Assembly (NCBI GenBank): GCA_009760855.2
Contig: WPIO01000180.1
Coordinates: 126,001 to 190,000 of the forward strand
DNA from: Cristatella mucedo
Lineage: Eukaryota > Bryozoa > Phylactolaemata > Cristatellidae
Direction: 5' to 3'
DNA: 64,000 bases
Shown: one piece after another, positions 12,390 through 23,874 of the stretch
Layout: every line of letters starts with the position of its first letter
Position numbering within the stretch: the stretch's first letter is position 1
Translations under genes and position numbers: made by a program
The notes under the pieces: generated by a model
The model's input: the letters and a program-made list of their open reading frames with translations, nothing else
Database searches by the model: none
What the model was told of the DNA's origin: nothing

Positions 12390-12421
<32 letters not shown>

Positions 12422-12440
12422 TTATTTATTTATTTTTATT
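12249..12440. repeat. AT and ATTT microsatellites
   Basis: Runs of (AT)n, (TA)n and (TTTA)n flank two copies of a 60-base unit (12333-12388 and 12443-12502). The tracts follow the tail of a minus-strand SINE and were probably generated by it. Confidence 0.75.
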
Positions 12441-12582
12441 TGGAGTGGTGAAAATTCCTATGAGGAGACAAGTCATCAGAAGTTCGTATTTCACTGCTCA
12501 TGTTGGCAGCACGTGCCCATCAACAGGTTTGAACCCAGCGGTCGCTTGCTCGAACTTGCCGCCTCTTAGCGATCGTGGTGAG
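12320..12582 (-). mobile_element. SINE-3 (second tRNA-type head) with duplicated tail unit
   Basis: On the minus strand a tRNA-like head runs from about 12580 with GATCGCTAAGAGGCGGCAAG (A-box-like) and GGGTTCAAACCTG (B-box-like). It is followed by a body ending in CTCATAGGAATTTTCACC and then A/T-rich repeats. The last about 55 bases of the body are repeated at 12333-12388 beyond an (AT)n tract. Each unit has GGTGAA at one end and TTCAC(C) at the other and could fold back. Only one head copy is in the window, so family status is inferred. Confidence 0.55.
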
Positions 12583-12770
12583 CCATGATGGCACACTAGG
12601 GACGTGGTTTTTTTTCACGACCTCGGTCCCGAGGTCGTGGGTTCGAATCCATTGGTGAGCGATCTCGTATTGTCGCTGCAAGTTTGGGGCGATAGCCGTA
12701 AAGCGTAAAGCTTAAAGCTTTTCTGTTGCTACACAAAATGCAGGCTGCTGAATCTGCTAGTATTTGGGCA
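12579..12770 (+). mobile_element. SINE-1 (tRNA-derived)
   Basis: GCACACTAGGGACGTGG, then GGTCGTGGGTTCGAATCC with a perfect B box GGTTCGAATCC, then the body with CAGGCTGCTGAATCTGCTAG. It abuts the head of SINE-3, which is in the opposite orientation. A short internal duplication (AAAGCGTAAAGCTTAAAGCTT) lies at about 12700. Confidence 0.82.
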
Positions 12771-13860
12771 GGCCATCGTTCTTCACCACCTTTGCAAGTG
12801 GTGGAAAACGCCGCCAAGGCCTTCTAACGCCAAATTAATGAGACAGCTGACTCATCCAAGACATAAATCTTGTCCTTTTAAGCATAACCTGTTCCTCGAA
12901 ACAGTTCAGTCGCCGCTCATATAGTCATCGTCACGACAGCGGCTCCATTTCAGTACGGCGCCAGCTCCCAGCTCGCGTCAGCAACTCAGACGTTAACTGG
13001 AGCCTGCATGCTCAATTTACCTCGTCACAGACACTACGAGTCTACGAGCAGCGGAGACGTTTGAGAACGGAGACGTGCTTTAAAGGAAGGAGAGCACAGC
13101 GAAATGCCCAGTGATTATTGACTACAAGCTCGTGACAGCTCGTGACAGCTCGATCACCAACGATGACCTTTGCAGCTGAGCAAGAACTGAGCAGCCACTT
13201 ATGAAAAGTAGCCGCGAAAGGCGAAATACACTTCCGGCTTAATTCCGGCTTAGACTTGGTTTGCATGCGAATCTTTTTGGGAATCTATAATCTGAAAATC
13301 TATAATCTCTCGTTGGTCCTTGTGAGTTTTTCGACATACTGACGGAGATAAACCACGAAGAGAGATGACGCACGACTGTATTTTGTAATCCAATAGGAAT
13401 ATTGAAATGAGCCTAATAGTGAAAGTACACCATGCTAGAGCTTGAACTTCCAGTAATCCTTAGTCTGATGCGATATATTAGGCTTGATACTTAAAACCGG
13501 ATAGCATAGCAAGTTAGCCAGCTCAGAGTAGCATACATTGTCCTTATTGTACATCATACTTAGCTGTAATAGAATGGACAACAATTTTGATAAATTGAAA
13601 AGATAAGTCAGAGTGTTGAAAGTACTGCTGCTAAACTTGTGAGCATTCAATATCTTGTAAATTAAGAATGGTCATCATTTATGCAAATTTCCTGGCACCG
13701 GTTTGTGAGTTTTCTCTTTGCTCCTGTCACTGTCCTAAGTTAATGCAAATGATTGTGTCCAGCAGTGTATTTATACTAGCATGCTTACGGGCGCATTTAG
13801 AAATTTGAAATTAAAGACATTGTTGCAGAATCTTTATTATTAATATTTAAGACTATATTG
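12771..13860. other. Intron-like DNA of gene A
   Basis: No gene recognised. A short direct duplication GTGACAGCTC occurs at about 13133-13152. Confidence 0.3.
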
Positions 13861-13861
13861 C

Positions 13862-14124
13862 AAATGATGGCCCACTAGGTAAAACGGTTGCTTTTCGGGA
13901 TCTTGGTCCCAACGTCGTGGGTTCAATCCCTTGATGAACGATTCTTTATTGCCTCTGAAAGCCGTCGCGATAGCCTTTAGGCTCTTCTGAGGCTGTACAA
14001 AAGAGGCTGTCAAATGAGATAGCCTTTAATTTAATTAAAAATGCGCTTCAGGAATCGAATGTCAAGTGCCTAGAAAAATGAGCTCTCGAAGGGCCCTGTA
14101 TAGAATGTGTTATTGTCGTTATCA
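13862..14124 (+). mobile_element. SINE-1 copy with a LINE-like 3' tail
   Basis: The tRNA-derived head (CCCACTAGGTAAAACGG, GTGGGTTCAATCCC) and body (GGCTCTTCTGAGGCTGTACAA) are followed at about 14062-14122 by GTCAAGTGCCTAGAAAAATG, CTCTCGAAGGGCCCTGTAT and TTATTG. This is a diverged form of the LINE family 1 stem-loop and tail (GTAAAGCGCCTAGAAAGAG, CTCTGAGGGCGCTTTAT, ATTATT). It indicates tail sharing between the SINE and the LINE. Confidence 0.75.
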
Positions 14125-15021
14125 ATCCTAGCTATGCAATGGCATTACTTTAAGCTGATAATGTAATTTATAAAAAAACTGTGAGTATAGTTAATTGTTT
14201 TATCTAAGCTCTATTTAGTTTTCTCCAATATATTGCCAACAATTAATGCAGATTTATCCATGACCACCTACTGAATTTTTTTCTTAGCTCAGTCACTGAT
14301 CTTGTTCAGCAACATCAAATGACTTCTTCCAACAATCACAAAGGGTATAGAAAGAGAGTTAATTTCATTAGAGGGTTTTACAATCTTCAATAGTTACTAA
14401 CATTATTAGTGGCAGAGATCCTTATTTGGTAATAACATCTCGCCGGTCAGTAGTAAGTAATCCTAAAATGTGTGAACTTGAATTGAGCGATTAACTAATG
14501 GATCACTCTCGAGATTGGTGCTTGAATATTATCCATCCCTGTCAATTTTCTTTACAAACGAACAGATTCTTCAAGGTTCAGGTTGGTTGATTTCTATCTG
14601 TGTTGGATCTAGTGAGTAGTAAATGAATATGCCAAAGACAGCAGATAGGCTCCGGAGGATAGCAAATATATTAAACCGCCTCTGATCATTGCAGTTAAGA
14701 CACAACGACATTTGGGTCACCTTAAGTTAAGGTGAAGTGCAATGTTATCCTCTGGGTCAGTAAATTGATGGTGGATTGCATTGCCTACCCACAATCGTTT
14801 AATGACGAAGGTTATCTTACAATGAAATTTCCTTGCTCTCACCAGCCATCAGAGGGCGTGGCATAGAGCTGAGCGAGAAATTATTCAGGAGTAGGGATGG
14901 TCCTTACAGAAAGTGAGTTTATAAATATAAAGCTATTAACCCTGAAGAGATGACTAACAATATGATTAGGTAAAAAATTTCTAGGTGGTTTTTTTCTGCC
15001 CACTATTAATCGATCTTACTT
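14125..15021. other. Intron-like DNA of gene A
   Basis: No gene assigned. On the minus strand about 14690-14560 a hydrophobic frame (FNIFAILRSLSAVFGIFIYY) follows an acceptor-like GATCAG but ends in a stop without a usable donor. I could not fit it to STRA6. Confidence 0.25.
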
Positions 15022-15271
15022 TTATTTAACCTTCGTTTTTCCTGTGTCAGCTATTGGCAAAGTTGGGACAGTAACTCCTTGTTTCCTAACGAATGCCGTC
15101 ACGTCTTGATCTGATGGTGGCGGTAACAAAGGCATAAGAAAAGTAGTTTCAGGTTCTGCTGCCTCTTTTAGCAAGGCAATGAGTCTTTCGTTTGTGGTTT
15201 TGTTATTCCTCTGCTGAGCTAGTATTGTTGTCACGAAGTTTTCTTTTTTGGTCAACCAACATATTGTGACA
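15022..15271 (-). CDS. Exon-like orphan frame, unknown function
   Basis: On the minus strand an acceptor-like ACAATCTTAG precedes 15271, and an open frame of 83 codons (one leading base) runs to a stop at 15022 and codes for a hydrophilic, charged peptide: LTKKENFVTTILAQQ, NERLIALLKEAAEPE, a PLLPPPSDQD segment and a basic end TGKTKVK. The leading phase would match the end of the STRA6-like exon at 19712, giving an alternative cytoplasmic terminus. The peptide does not resemble the STRA6 sequence expected there. It could instead be the last exon of a nested gene or a mobile-element relic. I do not recognise the family. Confidence 0.35.
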
Positions 15272-15298
15272 CTAAGATTGTCAGACGGCAAAAAAAGT

Positions 15299-15347
15299 AT
15301 GGTTATATATAATTCATTTATATAGCGCCACAAGAGAACTTAACCAG
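15299..15347 (-). mobile_element. SINE-2 remnant, internally deleted
   Basis: TAATTCATTTATATAGCGCC followed by ACAAGAGAACTTA matches the 3' part of SINE-2 on the minus strand. It then jumps to ACCAGCTCGGCGTTATGG, which resembles the sequence flanking the 5' ends of the other SINE-2 copies. The tRNA-like head is gone. Confidence 0.55.
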
Positions 15348-15845
15348 CTCGGCGTTATGGTTTGGCTCTATTCGGCACATTGATACTAATGCTAGGCCTA
15401 AGAAGACGATCGACAGCTAGCAGCAGATTTAAATACATCGAAGATGCATGCACCATTGATTAACAAGTGTTGGTTCAATTCCAGGACTGCTTGGCTGTTC
15501 TCCTCACGAGAAGGCGATGTAGCTCTTTTAAGGTAAACAGCTATATTCAGTCATGATTCTTGAGCCAGCTGCCGCAAGCCAGAAGGCGTTTGGAGGCGAC
15601 AACCTCGAATGACTGTTTAACAGCGGTGGAACAATAGGGTGTGAGTGAGGCTATTGGCCTATATTAACCAAGGACAGATTCCATTTTTAAAAGAGGAAAT
15701 ACAGCCATATAGCTTGAGTAAACTATTTTAGCCTGAAGACTGACTCAAATCTGCTAATTTAGGAAATAGTCACGATAGGGTATCTTATGAGTAGCAATAT
15801 ATTTCTCATTTAACTTCACTGATGCAATTATTCTGCTCTGGTCAT

Positions 15846-16050
15846 TAGTGAGCCGTAATGGCTCACTAGGTCAGGCGGTTGCTTTTCACGACCTCGGCCC
15901 CGAGGTCGCGGGTTCGAATCCTGCAGTGGGCGATCCTTTATCTCTACTGCAAGCGGTGGTGATAGCCGTAAAAGGTCGTCTGTCGCTAAGCAAAAAGAGG
16001 CTGTTCAATCAGCTAGTATTTATTTATTTATTTCATTATTTATCTACACT
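15846..16050 (+). mobile_element. SINE-1 (tRNA-derived), best-preserved head
   Basis: The copy starts GTGAGCCGTAATGGCTCACT, has A box TAGGTCAGGCGG and a perfect B box GGTTCGAATCC about 45 bases apart, and the body CTGCAAGCGGTGGTGATAGC. It ends with CAATCAGCTAGTATTTATTT and a (TATT)n run. It is the clearest of the seven heads and could act as the family reference. The open frame across it (15848-16138) is incidental. Confidence 0.88.
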
Positions 16051-17440
16051 AACTGGAAAATCCAACCTTAGCAGGCTCACGTTTTTGGAGACGGTCTGCA
16101 ATTTAGAGAGTCTTGTGGCTAATTACTATCTAATATAAGCACGGAGTGAACTTGTCTGTAGTCATCCCTCCCATAAAAACTGTAATGTGCAGGAAATTAG
16201 TCCAGCTTTAACCAGAGACTTTGTCGCTAATGCTGTGAGTAAAATTTCACCCAGTCAGTACTCACCATTAGGCTAATTGGAAGCTTTAGGGCCCTCAAAA
16301 CCACACGGGTTGTGCGACGAAGCAGTTAACAGTAGACATAGGCACGCACGGTTTTCCAGCTTACGTTTATCGGTCTGTCATTCATTATTAAGCGAAATAG
16401 GTTTACAGCACACTTACGTATTTAACAGTGTAATCTGACGTCTGAATCTGGCATTGTGAAACCAACCAAATGGCAACACCGAGTCTGTGAACGAAAAGAA
16501 ATGAAACGCCTCAATTTATTAAGAGTTAAAAGGACTTTAACTGCATACACCCAACCTGAAGTTTTTATTGTTTTATTAATCGATATTCTTCAATTAACTT
16601 TAGTTCAGAGGGGTGTTTTTATAAATAAAAGTTTTGGCAGAGTAAGAAGCCAGTCCTTTCCTGACGATTGTGTATGTCATATCCTTACGGATTATAAGCC
16701 GTCTTTAAGGTGGAATTCTCAACAGCAAAATTAAAAGCAAACAGATCATGTAAAAAGGCTGATAATAGTCCCTATGAATAAAGATGCAAAGCGACTCAGA
16801 AACGAAGATCTTTCCTAGCATCACAATGAACAAATAAGAGCACTCATGAGCTTTTATATGGTTGATACTAGATAATTCAGGATGAGCTACTTCAGAAGCA
16901 CAGCATGTGAATAAGAAAACTCAGTCCGATGCACATACACATGTCCTAGGATATCAAATAATCAAAAAAATAAAACAATCAACGACGCCCTCATACATTA
17001 ATATAAAGCCCGCGTCTTTCCTCTAGTGGTGGGTATTCCACTGCCACCAAGCAGCTATACGTACACAGAATCTGCGGTCCAGAGAAACCTCTTCATCTTC
17101 AAATTCCGCGTTCATTTTAAAAATCTCAAGTGTATATTAGTCATTTCTCAAAGATTAAGTGCCATAAATAATTCAACTCCATTGTAATCAAACAGTTTCA
17201 CAAATTTTCAAGGAATCCCTTATATTAATGCTAAGATTATCAAAAAAGCACGACATTTGGCTGCTACCTTCCCACCAGAGAAGCATCTAGTTCTCAGAGG
17301 TCAACAAAGATTGCATGTGTAACCATTATCACTAGCTGCTCACTAAAGTACGAACCGTATCAGTCTCTTAGAAGCTGAATCTTCTGAATCCCGTGTTCTG
17401 ATTCAATTGGCCTTCGGTTGCGTTAACTACTAACGTCTGG
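16051..17440. other. Intron-like DNA of gene A
   Basis: No gene recognised. The plus frame at 16456-16734 has no acceptor or family motif that I can name. Confidence 0.3.
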
Positions 17441-17467
17441 TCCGAAAGCCCTATTGAACATTTTTGG

Positions 17468-17960
17468 AAGCTTGCTTGGCTCCGGCCTACCTATCAGATA
17501 TATTCCCTCACCAGGCTAAGCATCGTACCGCCAGCTTTTCAGAATCTAACTGTACCTCCTCCTCGTACAAATCTCAAATCCTATGGAGACCGTTCATGTA
17601 GTTCCTATACTCCCAAATCCTGGAACTCACTTCCGACTTGCGTCACGACATCCCCTGACTTGACCACAGTTAAAAAGAAATTATAAACGCACCACATATT
17701 TATGACAGCATTTAGTGGGTCCATGCGATTTGTCCTTTATGTGCTTATGTGTGCTGACACTGTGCATGGTACCACTAACTACACTTGCATGCTGACCCTG
17801 TGCATGTCATCCCTAACCATGTTATTCATGTTGTTTATCATGCATGATGCCACTCACCACTCGATCAGTTTCCTTTGCAGCAAATGTAAAGCTCCTTGAA
17901 AGAGTGTGAGTTTTTCGAGGGGTCTGTATCAAGTGTCACTATTGTTATTATTAAGCTCTG
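17468..17960 (+). mobile_element. LINE family 1 fragment, 3' end
   Basis: It begins at the sequence encoding LAPAYLSDI (GGCTCCGGCCTACCTATCAG), continues through RTNLKSYGDRS- and PKSWNSLPTC-coding DNA with frameshifts, and then the 3' UTR. The stem-loop at about 17888-17932 (AGCTCCTTGAAAGAG, TCGAGGGGTCTGTATC) is degraded. It ends in a short ATTGTTATTATTA tail. Confidence 0.82.
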
Positions 17961-19711
17961 TGTATTTGACAATTCCGAAATCGTTTTACATTCTTACAGA
18001 GTGATTTTAATATTCATTCTTCATGAATAAATGATCCCTTATGAGTAAATTGACTCACTCTATTGTAGATTGGCTGATGAGTTGCTTCTCTGTCGTGTAA
18101 TGCCTCTTTCAGGAGAGGTCCTCGTGCTCAATCAAATTTTCTCTCACAATGACAGGTTTTCAATTCTACTGATAGCTAAGCGTTACAAGTGAGGCCGTTA
18201 AATCAGCTTTTATTTAAAAATATTACATTCAAATCCTTAATAGAAATTACGAATTGGAACATACACTTTATTCATCTTGTGCTTTGGGTCTCCTTAGGTT
18301 AACGAATACTGTATCAAGGAATAATGGAGACCCTTTATAAATACACCCAGTAGAGAATAACTACATCTTTTCTTCTTCCCAGTCAGTTGTCACAGCTGAT
18401 CTTGCAGGCATTAAGCACAAGACGAAGCTACCCGATAATCCGGAAGAGGCTACTTCTCTGACAATATAGGACATCACCTTACTGCAGACGTTAAACTAGC
18501 AGGGACAACTAAGCTTTGAGACTTAACACAAGGAATTGCGGAGCTGATTGTCAAACGATTAGTGAATGAGGAATTATCATAGGTTGATTAAATTGAGATT
18601 GGAAACTTTTGTATTCGGAGTTGAATAAGTATTCAGTAGCATGCGGGGCCCAGTGCATCTGAGACAGATGGACCAGAATTCATGTTAGTCAACCAGCTTG
18701 GGCCCTAAGACACCCTCACAGGTGGCGTTAAACACAGCTGAGGGATTTATTCTTACTAACCTGAGAGCTGACATGATTATAAATGTTCAGGTTACTCTGC
18801 ATAAGTCTGAACGTAGAACGCTTCAATTTTAATGTCTTTCTCGTTTTCTTCGTTTGGGGTTTTTCAATACTCGCATGGACCCTGCTTTTGCATTGAAGCT
18901 GATACTATCTCGATATTCAACGATACGCCTAGCAGACTAAAAGGCTAAATATAACTCCAAATTCGCAGCTATAAGCACAAACTTAAGTCACACACTGTGC
19001 TGGAGTTCACCTAAGGATCGGCAGCAGAAATTTCAGGCTAATGCAGTGAATCCCTGAGTTGAAGACGGAACAAAGAGCGACCACGTGTGCTTCATTTGCA
19101 TTGCCGTGGGCCGGTTACCAACAGGTATCGGGATCAGTCTCTACTCGGGGTGAAATTTCTTTTAGGTATTAAATACCAAGAACGACGTCTCGATTGCACT
19201 AAGTAATGTGATAGAACTGTTCGCATTTTTTTTTGCTATGATCGACCTTTTGAAATACGAACTTATCTGAAATACTAACTTCTTAGGATTCTCTCTTGAG
19301 CAACGGTCATCATGGACTCGGAAGTTTTGCTGAAATTGAAATTGGTTCCATATGCTTTAACAATTTGCTTCCAGTCGTTATGCTGCTAACGCCTGGAACT
19401 GCCTAGTGTCTGATGTCGTAATATACCTTGACGTTGTATTAAAATAAAGTTTACAATCCACCAATTCTATATAGACTCAGCTTATAGGACCTCTTTCTCA
19501 GCATTCTTAGGTTAATTGAGTTGTACCTGTTCTAATGTTCAGGTAGTTTTCTTTCTGTTAAGTCTCAAGTCAAACTTCTACGACAAGATTCTGTTCGGTT
19601 ATGATTCTATTTAGTACCAGTGGGTGAATATCAAAATTAATCAAAAGCATGTAAGCAACAGTCCTCAATTAAGATGTCACAAGAATTCTGCTCGAGCCTG
19701 AGTGTACTTAC
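17961..19711. other. Intron-like DNA of gene A
   Basis: No gene or repeat recognised apart from AT-rich sequence. Confidence 0.3.
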
Positions 19712-19832
19712 CGGTAGGCCGTGCATACTATTCCGAAAAAAGCCCCAACAAACCTGTAGTCCGTTGAGATACATATAAACAGTGGGTAGAATGCCAGGAC
19801 GATTAAAATAACATTCAAAAGTAGCAGAACCG
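19712..19832 (-). CDS. STRA6-like gene A, internal exon (transmembrane)
   Basis: The exon lies between acceptor TTTTTTCAG before 19832 and donor GTAAGT after 19712. It contains two bases, 39 codons and two bases. The peptide is a membrane helix, VLLLLNVILIVLAFYPLFIC, then ISTDYRFVGAFFGIVCTAY. The YPL core followed by a short loop and a glycine-rich helix start matches the vertebrate STRA6 segment with a YYPLAACATAG core in position and character. The leading phase fits the exon at 20017-20195 exactly and restores an alanine at the junction. Other reading frames in this stretch, including the one starting MHYFFSGSATF, are not the gene. Confidence 0.8.
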
Positions 19833-20016
19833 CTGAAAAAATAATGCACATATAGTTGTAATCATTCTGCTCTTTGAAATCCAAAGCTTGTCTTGCAGGC
19901 TGGTACTGACCATCAGCCTATCATGCAGCAAACTTAGCGCTAGATTTCCCGTATTAAAGACAATAGTTAATTGCGAAATAAGCCAGATAATGTCCAATAA
20001 AAAAGCCGTACATTAC

Positions 20017-20195
20017 CTGTGACAAATGGTGAAACTAACGGATAACGGTCCATGTTGATCTCCAAAAGCGATATCTGGAGTGCACCAGACAGAGTAGTAC
20101 CTTTGAGGAGAGCGTCAATTAGCTGCACTGTCATAGCACCAAAGATGCAAGCATATCCGAAACGATCTCTATAGCCGTCGAGCAGATTTATTGGG
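20017..20195 (-). CDS. STRA6-like gene A, internal exon (second membrane region)
   Basis: Acceptor TTTGTCTCATTTTAG before 20195 and donor GTAATG after 20017; one base, 59 codons, one base. The peptide starts PINLLDGYRDRFGYACIFGA and continues through a helix (MTVQLIDALL) into a loop ending RYPLVSPFVT. This matches the STRA6 pattern in which a P-x-x-x-L-x-G/D-x-x-R stretch leads into the second helix (vertebrate SPVDFLAGDRPR). The phase before it differs from that at the end of the start exon, so one small exon in between is missing from this annotation. Confidence 0.8.
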
Positions 20196-22885
20196 CTAAA
20201 ATGAGACAAAGAAGAAATATTTGCATGCATGTCCATTGGCATACAAGATAAAGTATGATTGAGGCAAGCAATCGTATAATTAGCTAAGGTTTTTCAACTG
20301 GATCACAATGAATTTCACGCATGCTGTAAAGGGCCACAATTTTTAGTGATTTTGTAATAATTTAGAGCAAGTGGAACTTATAATACACTTTTTAAATCGT
20401 TACTGTTAGGAATATTGTTTAGATTTTATGAGATTGAAAGTTTACGAAAATATTGACCAATTTAGGCCTATAAATCTTGCACGATAGGTTATAATTTCAG
20501 TTCGCTACCTCAGCCACGACATAATTAAATCACGAGCTTCAATGCAGTAAATAAAGCTTCAAGGATGCCACGAGTTCCAGCGATGGTCATCCTGTATGCT
20601 TTTTGGTAGCGAAAAAGCGAAAGGCACTGCTATTGCTAACAGCCAGGGGTCCCAAGCGTAGTAACATGTTAAACTTGTAAAATTATGAGAGGATTAAGCT
20701 ATTTTACGAAGTTTCAAGAATGGGCCAGCGTCCTTCATGCGCCGCTTATGAGGTTTATCAGCAATTATTGGCAGTAAATTGGAAATGATCCCACGATGTT
20801 ACACTAAAAACAATAAGCAAACTTTTCTGAGAAAAAGTGTGGTAAACTAAAAAAACAGTGTGTATACCCTTAACCAGATAGCCAATAGTATATTGTAGTG
20901 GCTAAAACATCTATCAATGGTAAGTGAAGCTAGAGAAAGCATGAAACAATATTATGAAAGTTAACAACTAGCATAAGAGGGCTATTTTATAGGATACAAT
21001 TTCCTAGCCGTTTTAACCGAGTAAATCTTCTGATCAGATACATTAGAGTCACCAAAGGATTCAAAATGCAAGAGGAGCTAACTGGTAAGGCGGTTGCTTT
21101 TCACTACCGTGGTCCCGAGGTCGTGGGTTCGAATCCTGTGGTGGTCGATTCTTTATTGCTGCTGCAAGTAGCATGCTAAAAGTTTCTGGTGTACTTTAAC
21201 ATAAACTGGTGCATTATTGCAGCATCAATACTAACCAACATTATTGATAAAGTTAAATTATTTTATTCTAACGACCTCCATACTAATTTAGAACAACCTA
21301 AATAAGATTTCCTAATATTTAGGCCATCTATTTAGAAGGCTACTCATTGTAAAAAAAGGGTAGTCGTTGCTCTGCTCATGATCCAAGTCCACTAATCATT
21401 GGTAAGATAGAATTTCATTCTGAAACCCATCATTTCTTGATGTAACACGAAGCCTATATCTGACGTAATATACAATCGTACTTACTATATGCAATAAGGA
21501 CGGCCACCTTTAGTGCATATGCATTTGCCGCAGTTCGTTAAGATCGCCAAGATCATAATTACAATGACCTACAAAAATGATTGCAATGAAGATCTTTCTT
21601 CGTAACAATGAATACCTTGCTTTTTGTTGTAAAAACAGTAAAGGTAAATTAAAAAAATGAAGGAGCTTTTACTGGAACTGAAATTAAAGAATAATCATTC
21701 AGCCAATGCATAAAATATTTCTTAACATGTAATTAAGCGAAAGCACATCCAACTAACTCATCCATTAAGGGACTCTCACCGAGACAGGCTGTAAGAGTTA
21801 GTTTTTTTTTACTGTACACCTTCGACTAAGAGTTATTTTAGCAGCATTATAAAATGCATTTAAATAACTCACTGAAATAAATCCTGCACTTAACCAATTG
21901 ATCATTCAGTGCACAGTTCAGTGTTCATTTTTAATTGGAATTAAAGTGCACATTGCTTTTACATGTGCAAATTAGTAAATTATCTCTTTGGTCATTTTTT
22001 ATGTGCCGTTCATCATCGCTGGACCTTCTTCGTAGTACTGCAAAGATCATAACGATTAGCGAGGTAGGTGTTACCTAAGGGCATTGTGTCAACGGATTCA
22101 CCAACCGGCACATTTAGTTTCTTTTAAAATTTCATTAATCTTTGTGCTATCTAAGGTAATAATAAGTTGACTATAAGTTGATTGGTTTTGGTAATTTTCT
22201 TGCACTTGAAAATCAAACATTGTCCTAGGTTTAGGAACTTGGTTAAGTTTTTGGATCTAGTCCTGTGAACTACTAATAAGCCGAAAGGTAAAATGACTTA
22301 GGTGAACTAGTTTTCTGAAATAGGTATATATGTTGATTGATGGCTTATTCTGCTATCGCCTACATATCTTCGGGCATTTGAGGTGCTTCTGGGACTCACT
22401 TGCCCCTCTGTGATACGATAGATAGTTAATCGATGATTTGTCATGCACCAGCTCGCTCTGACAATAACTAATTTCGTGGCATTGAGTGTGAAACTCTTGG
22501 GATCCAGAGCACTCTTCAATAAACATACATTACTATTTTTCCCTTTAGCAGTGGTCTTAGGAAGGTACCGGTGCTGCCGAGTGCACTTAATTTCATCTCC
22601 AGAGGCACCCAGTTACATAAATTGGCTAATTAAAAATGACTGCAATGCAAAAACCTCAGTTGTCAACCGCAGATATTTTCATTGCAAAGGTGTACTTCAT
22701 TTTCCACTATAGTTTTAAAGTGAAATTAAAGTCTCCCATCTGAGAAGCAAGCAACTCGTCAAATATCCATGTTAATATAAACAAAGACAGGCAAACAGCT
22801 TAAGGAAATATGTGTTTCAAATTTATTAAATTTTGCCAAGTCAGAGGTTATTGCATCATTAGATGGTAATAATTTGAGTACATAT
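20196..22885. other. Long intron-like stretch of gene A
   Basis: Apart from a SINE-1 at 21076-21180 I recognise nothing. The open frames at 22307-22519 and 22443-22712 overlap on opposite strands and show no family features. A small gene A exon may be hidden here or further right. Confidence 0.3.
21076..21180 (+). mobile_element. SINE-1 (tRNA-derived), 3'-truncated
   Basis: GCTAACTGGTAAGGCGGTTG followed by GGTCGTGGGTTCGAATCC (perfect B box) and GATTCTTTATTGCTGCTGCA. The copy stops after about 105 bases and lacks the GGCTCTTCTGTCGCT body seen elsewhere. Confidence 0.8.
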
Positions 22886-22889
22886 CCTC

Positions 22890-23345
22890 AAGACTCACCA
22901 GGGCTTTGCTCCTCCATACCTAGCTGTACTGCTGCGACAGTTTCAACCTCCACAAGCCCCCCAGGTCCTGTATGGACAAATAATTAGCCGTTCCATTCGT
23001 CCTCTTGCAGACCATTGGCGACAGAACCCTTAAATCTGCAAGTCCTAGACTGTGGAACTCGCTTCCACGATTCTTACGAAACGAAAACTACTCTCCAGCT
23101 CCCGACTACGGCAAGTCATTTCCAGCTGTCCTTAGCTGCTACTTCCATGGTAATCACTACCTCAACTGCTCTCCTGACTCTGCTATGCTTCCCACTTTCT
23201 CTTCGTTTCATGAAAGGAAGTCTGTTAGCTACAACATGCATGCTAAAAGCCGCTTAGGCTGTGAATGCGCTTTACAAAACTATCCTGCCTAACGCCCGTA
23301 AAGTGCCTGTGGCTTTGTGGAGTTACAAACGAAGATGCATTCATA
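22890..23345 (+). mobile_element. LINE family 2 fragment, 3' end
   Basis: Frames at 23005-23292 and 23015-23257 cover the C-terminal block (SPRLWNSLPRFLRNENYSPA, LSCYFHGNHYLNCSPDSAML, LGCECALQNYPA) shared with the copies at 9254 and 41447. It ends GAGTTACAAACGAAGATGCA with no surviving pentamer tail. Confidence 0.82.
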
Positions 23346-23874
23346 CACGCAGACAAGTTTCTGAGCAATCTCAAAAAGGAAGAAAAATTACATCATAATC
23401 TAGTGAACGGTATTACAGAACATGGCCTACAGATAACTTGCATTGCCTGCATAGATACATCGGCAAGCTAATTCGAATGCTAGGCTCTATTGCTTATCCG
23501 TTAAACTAGGTTGGCCCATAACATTTAGGTTTGGTGTCATTGTCAATCAATTTGAGAAAGTCAGCCGTAATCGACATCTAATTTTGGCATCTAATGCTGT
23601 AAAGAGTAGAGAGAGTTTGAAATTCTGCTAAGTAGAGATCAATCAAAGCAAATTCAATACAGTTTTAGGATAAGTATTTCGCATTGAATCTTAAGAGAAA
23701 GATACCTCTTTTATGGTTGATATACAAATCATTGCTAGGGAAGCAACGACCAAGTGTAGTTGACACCCAAGAGCTAATACTTAGGCAAGCATCTAACAAC
23801 AAATGAAAATGCACACAGCGAGGCTTTTTATTAAGACTATTGGTAGTAACATGCACTGAAGAACGTACAAGTAA

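Noticed and set aside
12440-12510. Possible hammerhead ribozyme on the minus strand of SINE-3 (CTGATGA followed later by GAA).
   Set aside because: The sequence between the core boxes does not form a helix II, the GAAA box is incomplete, and the second copy has CTGATGG.
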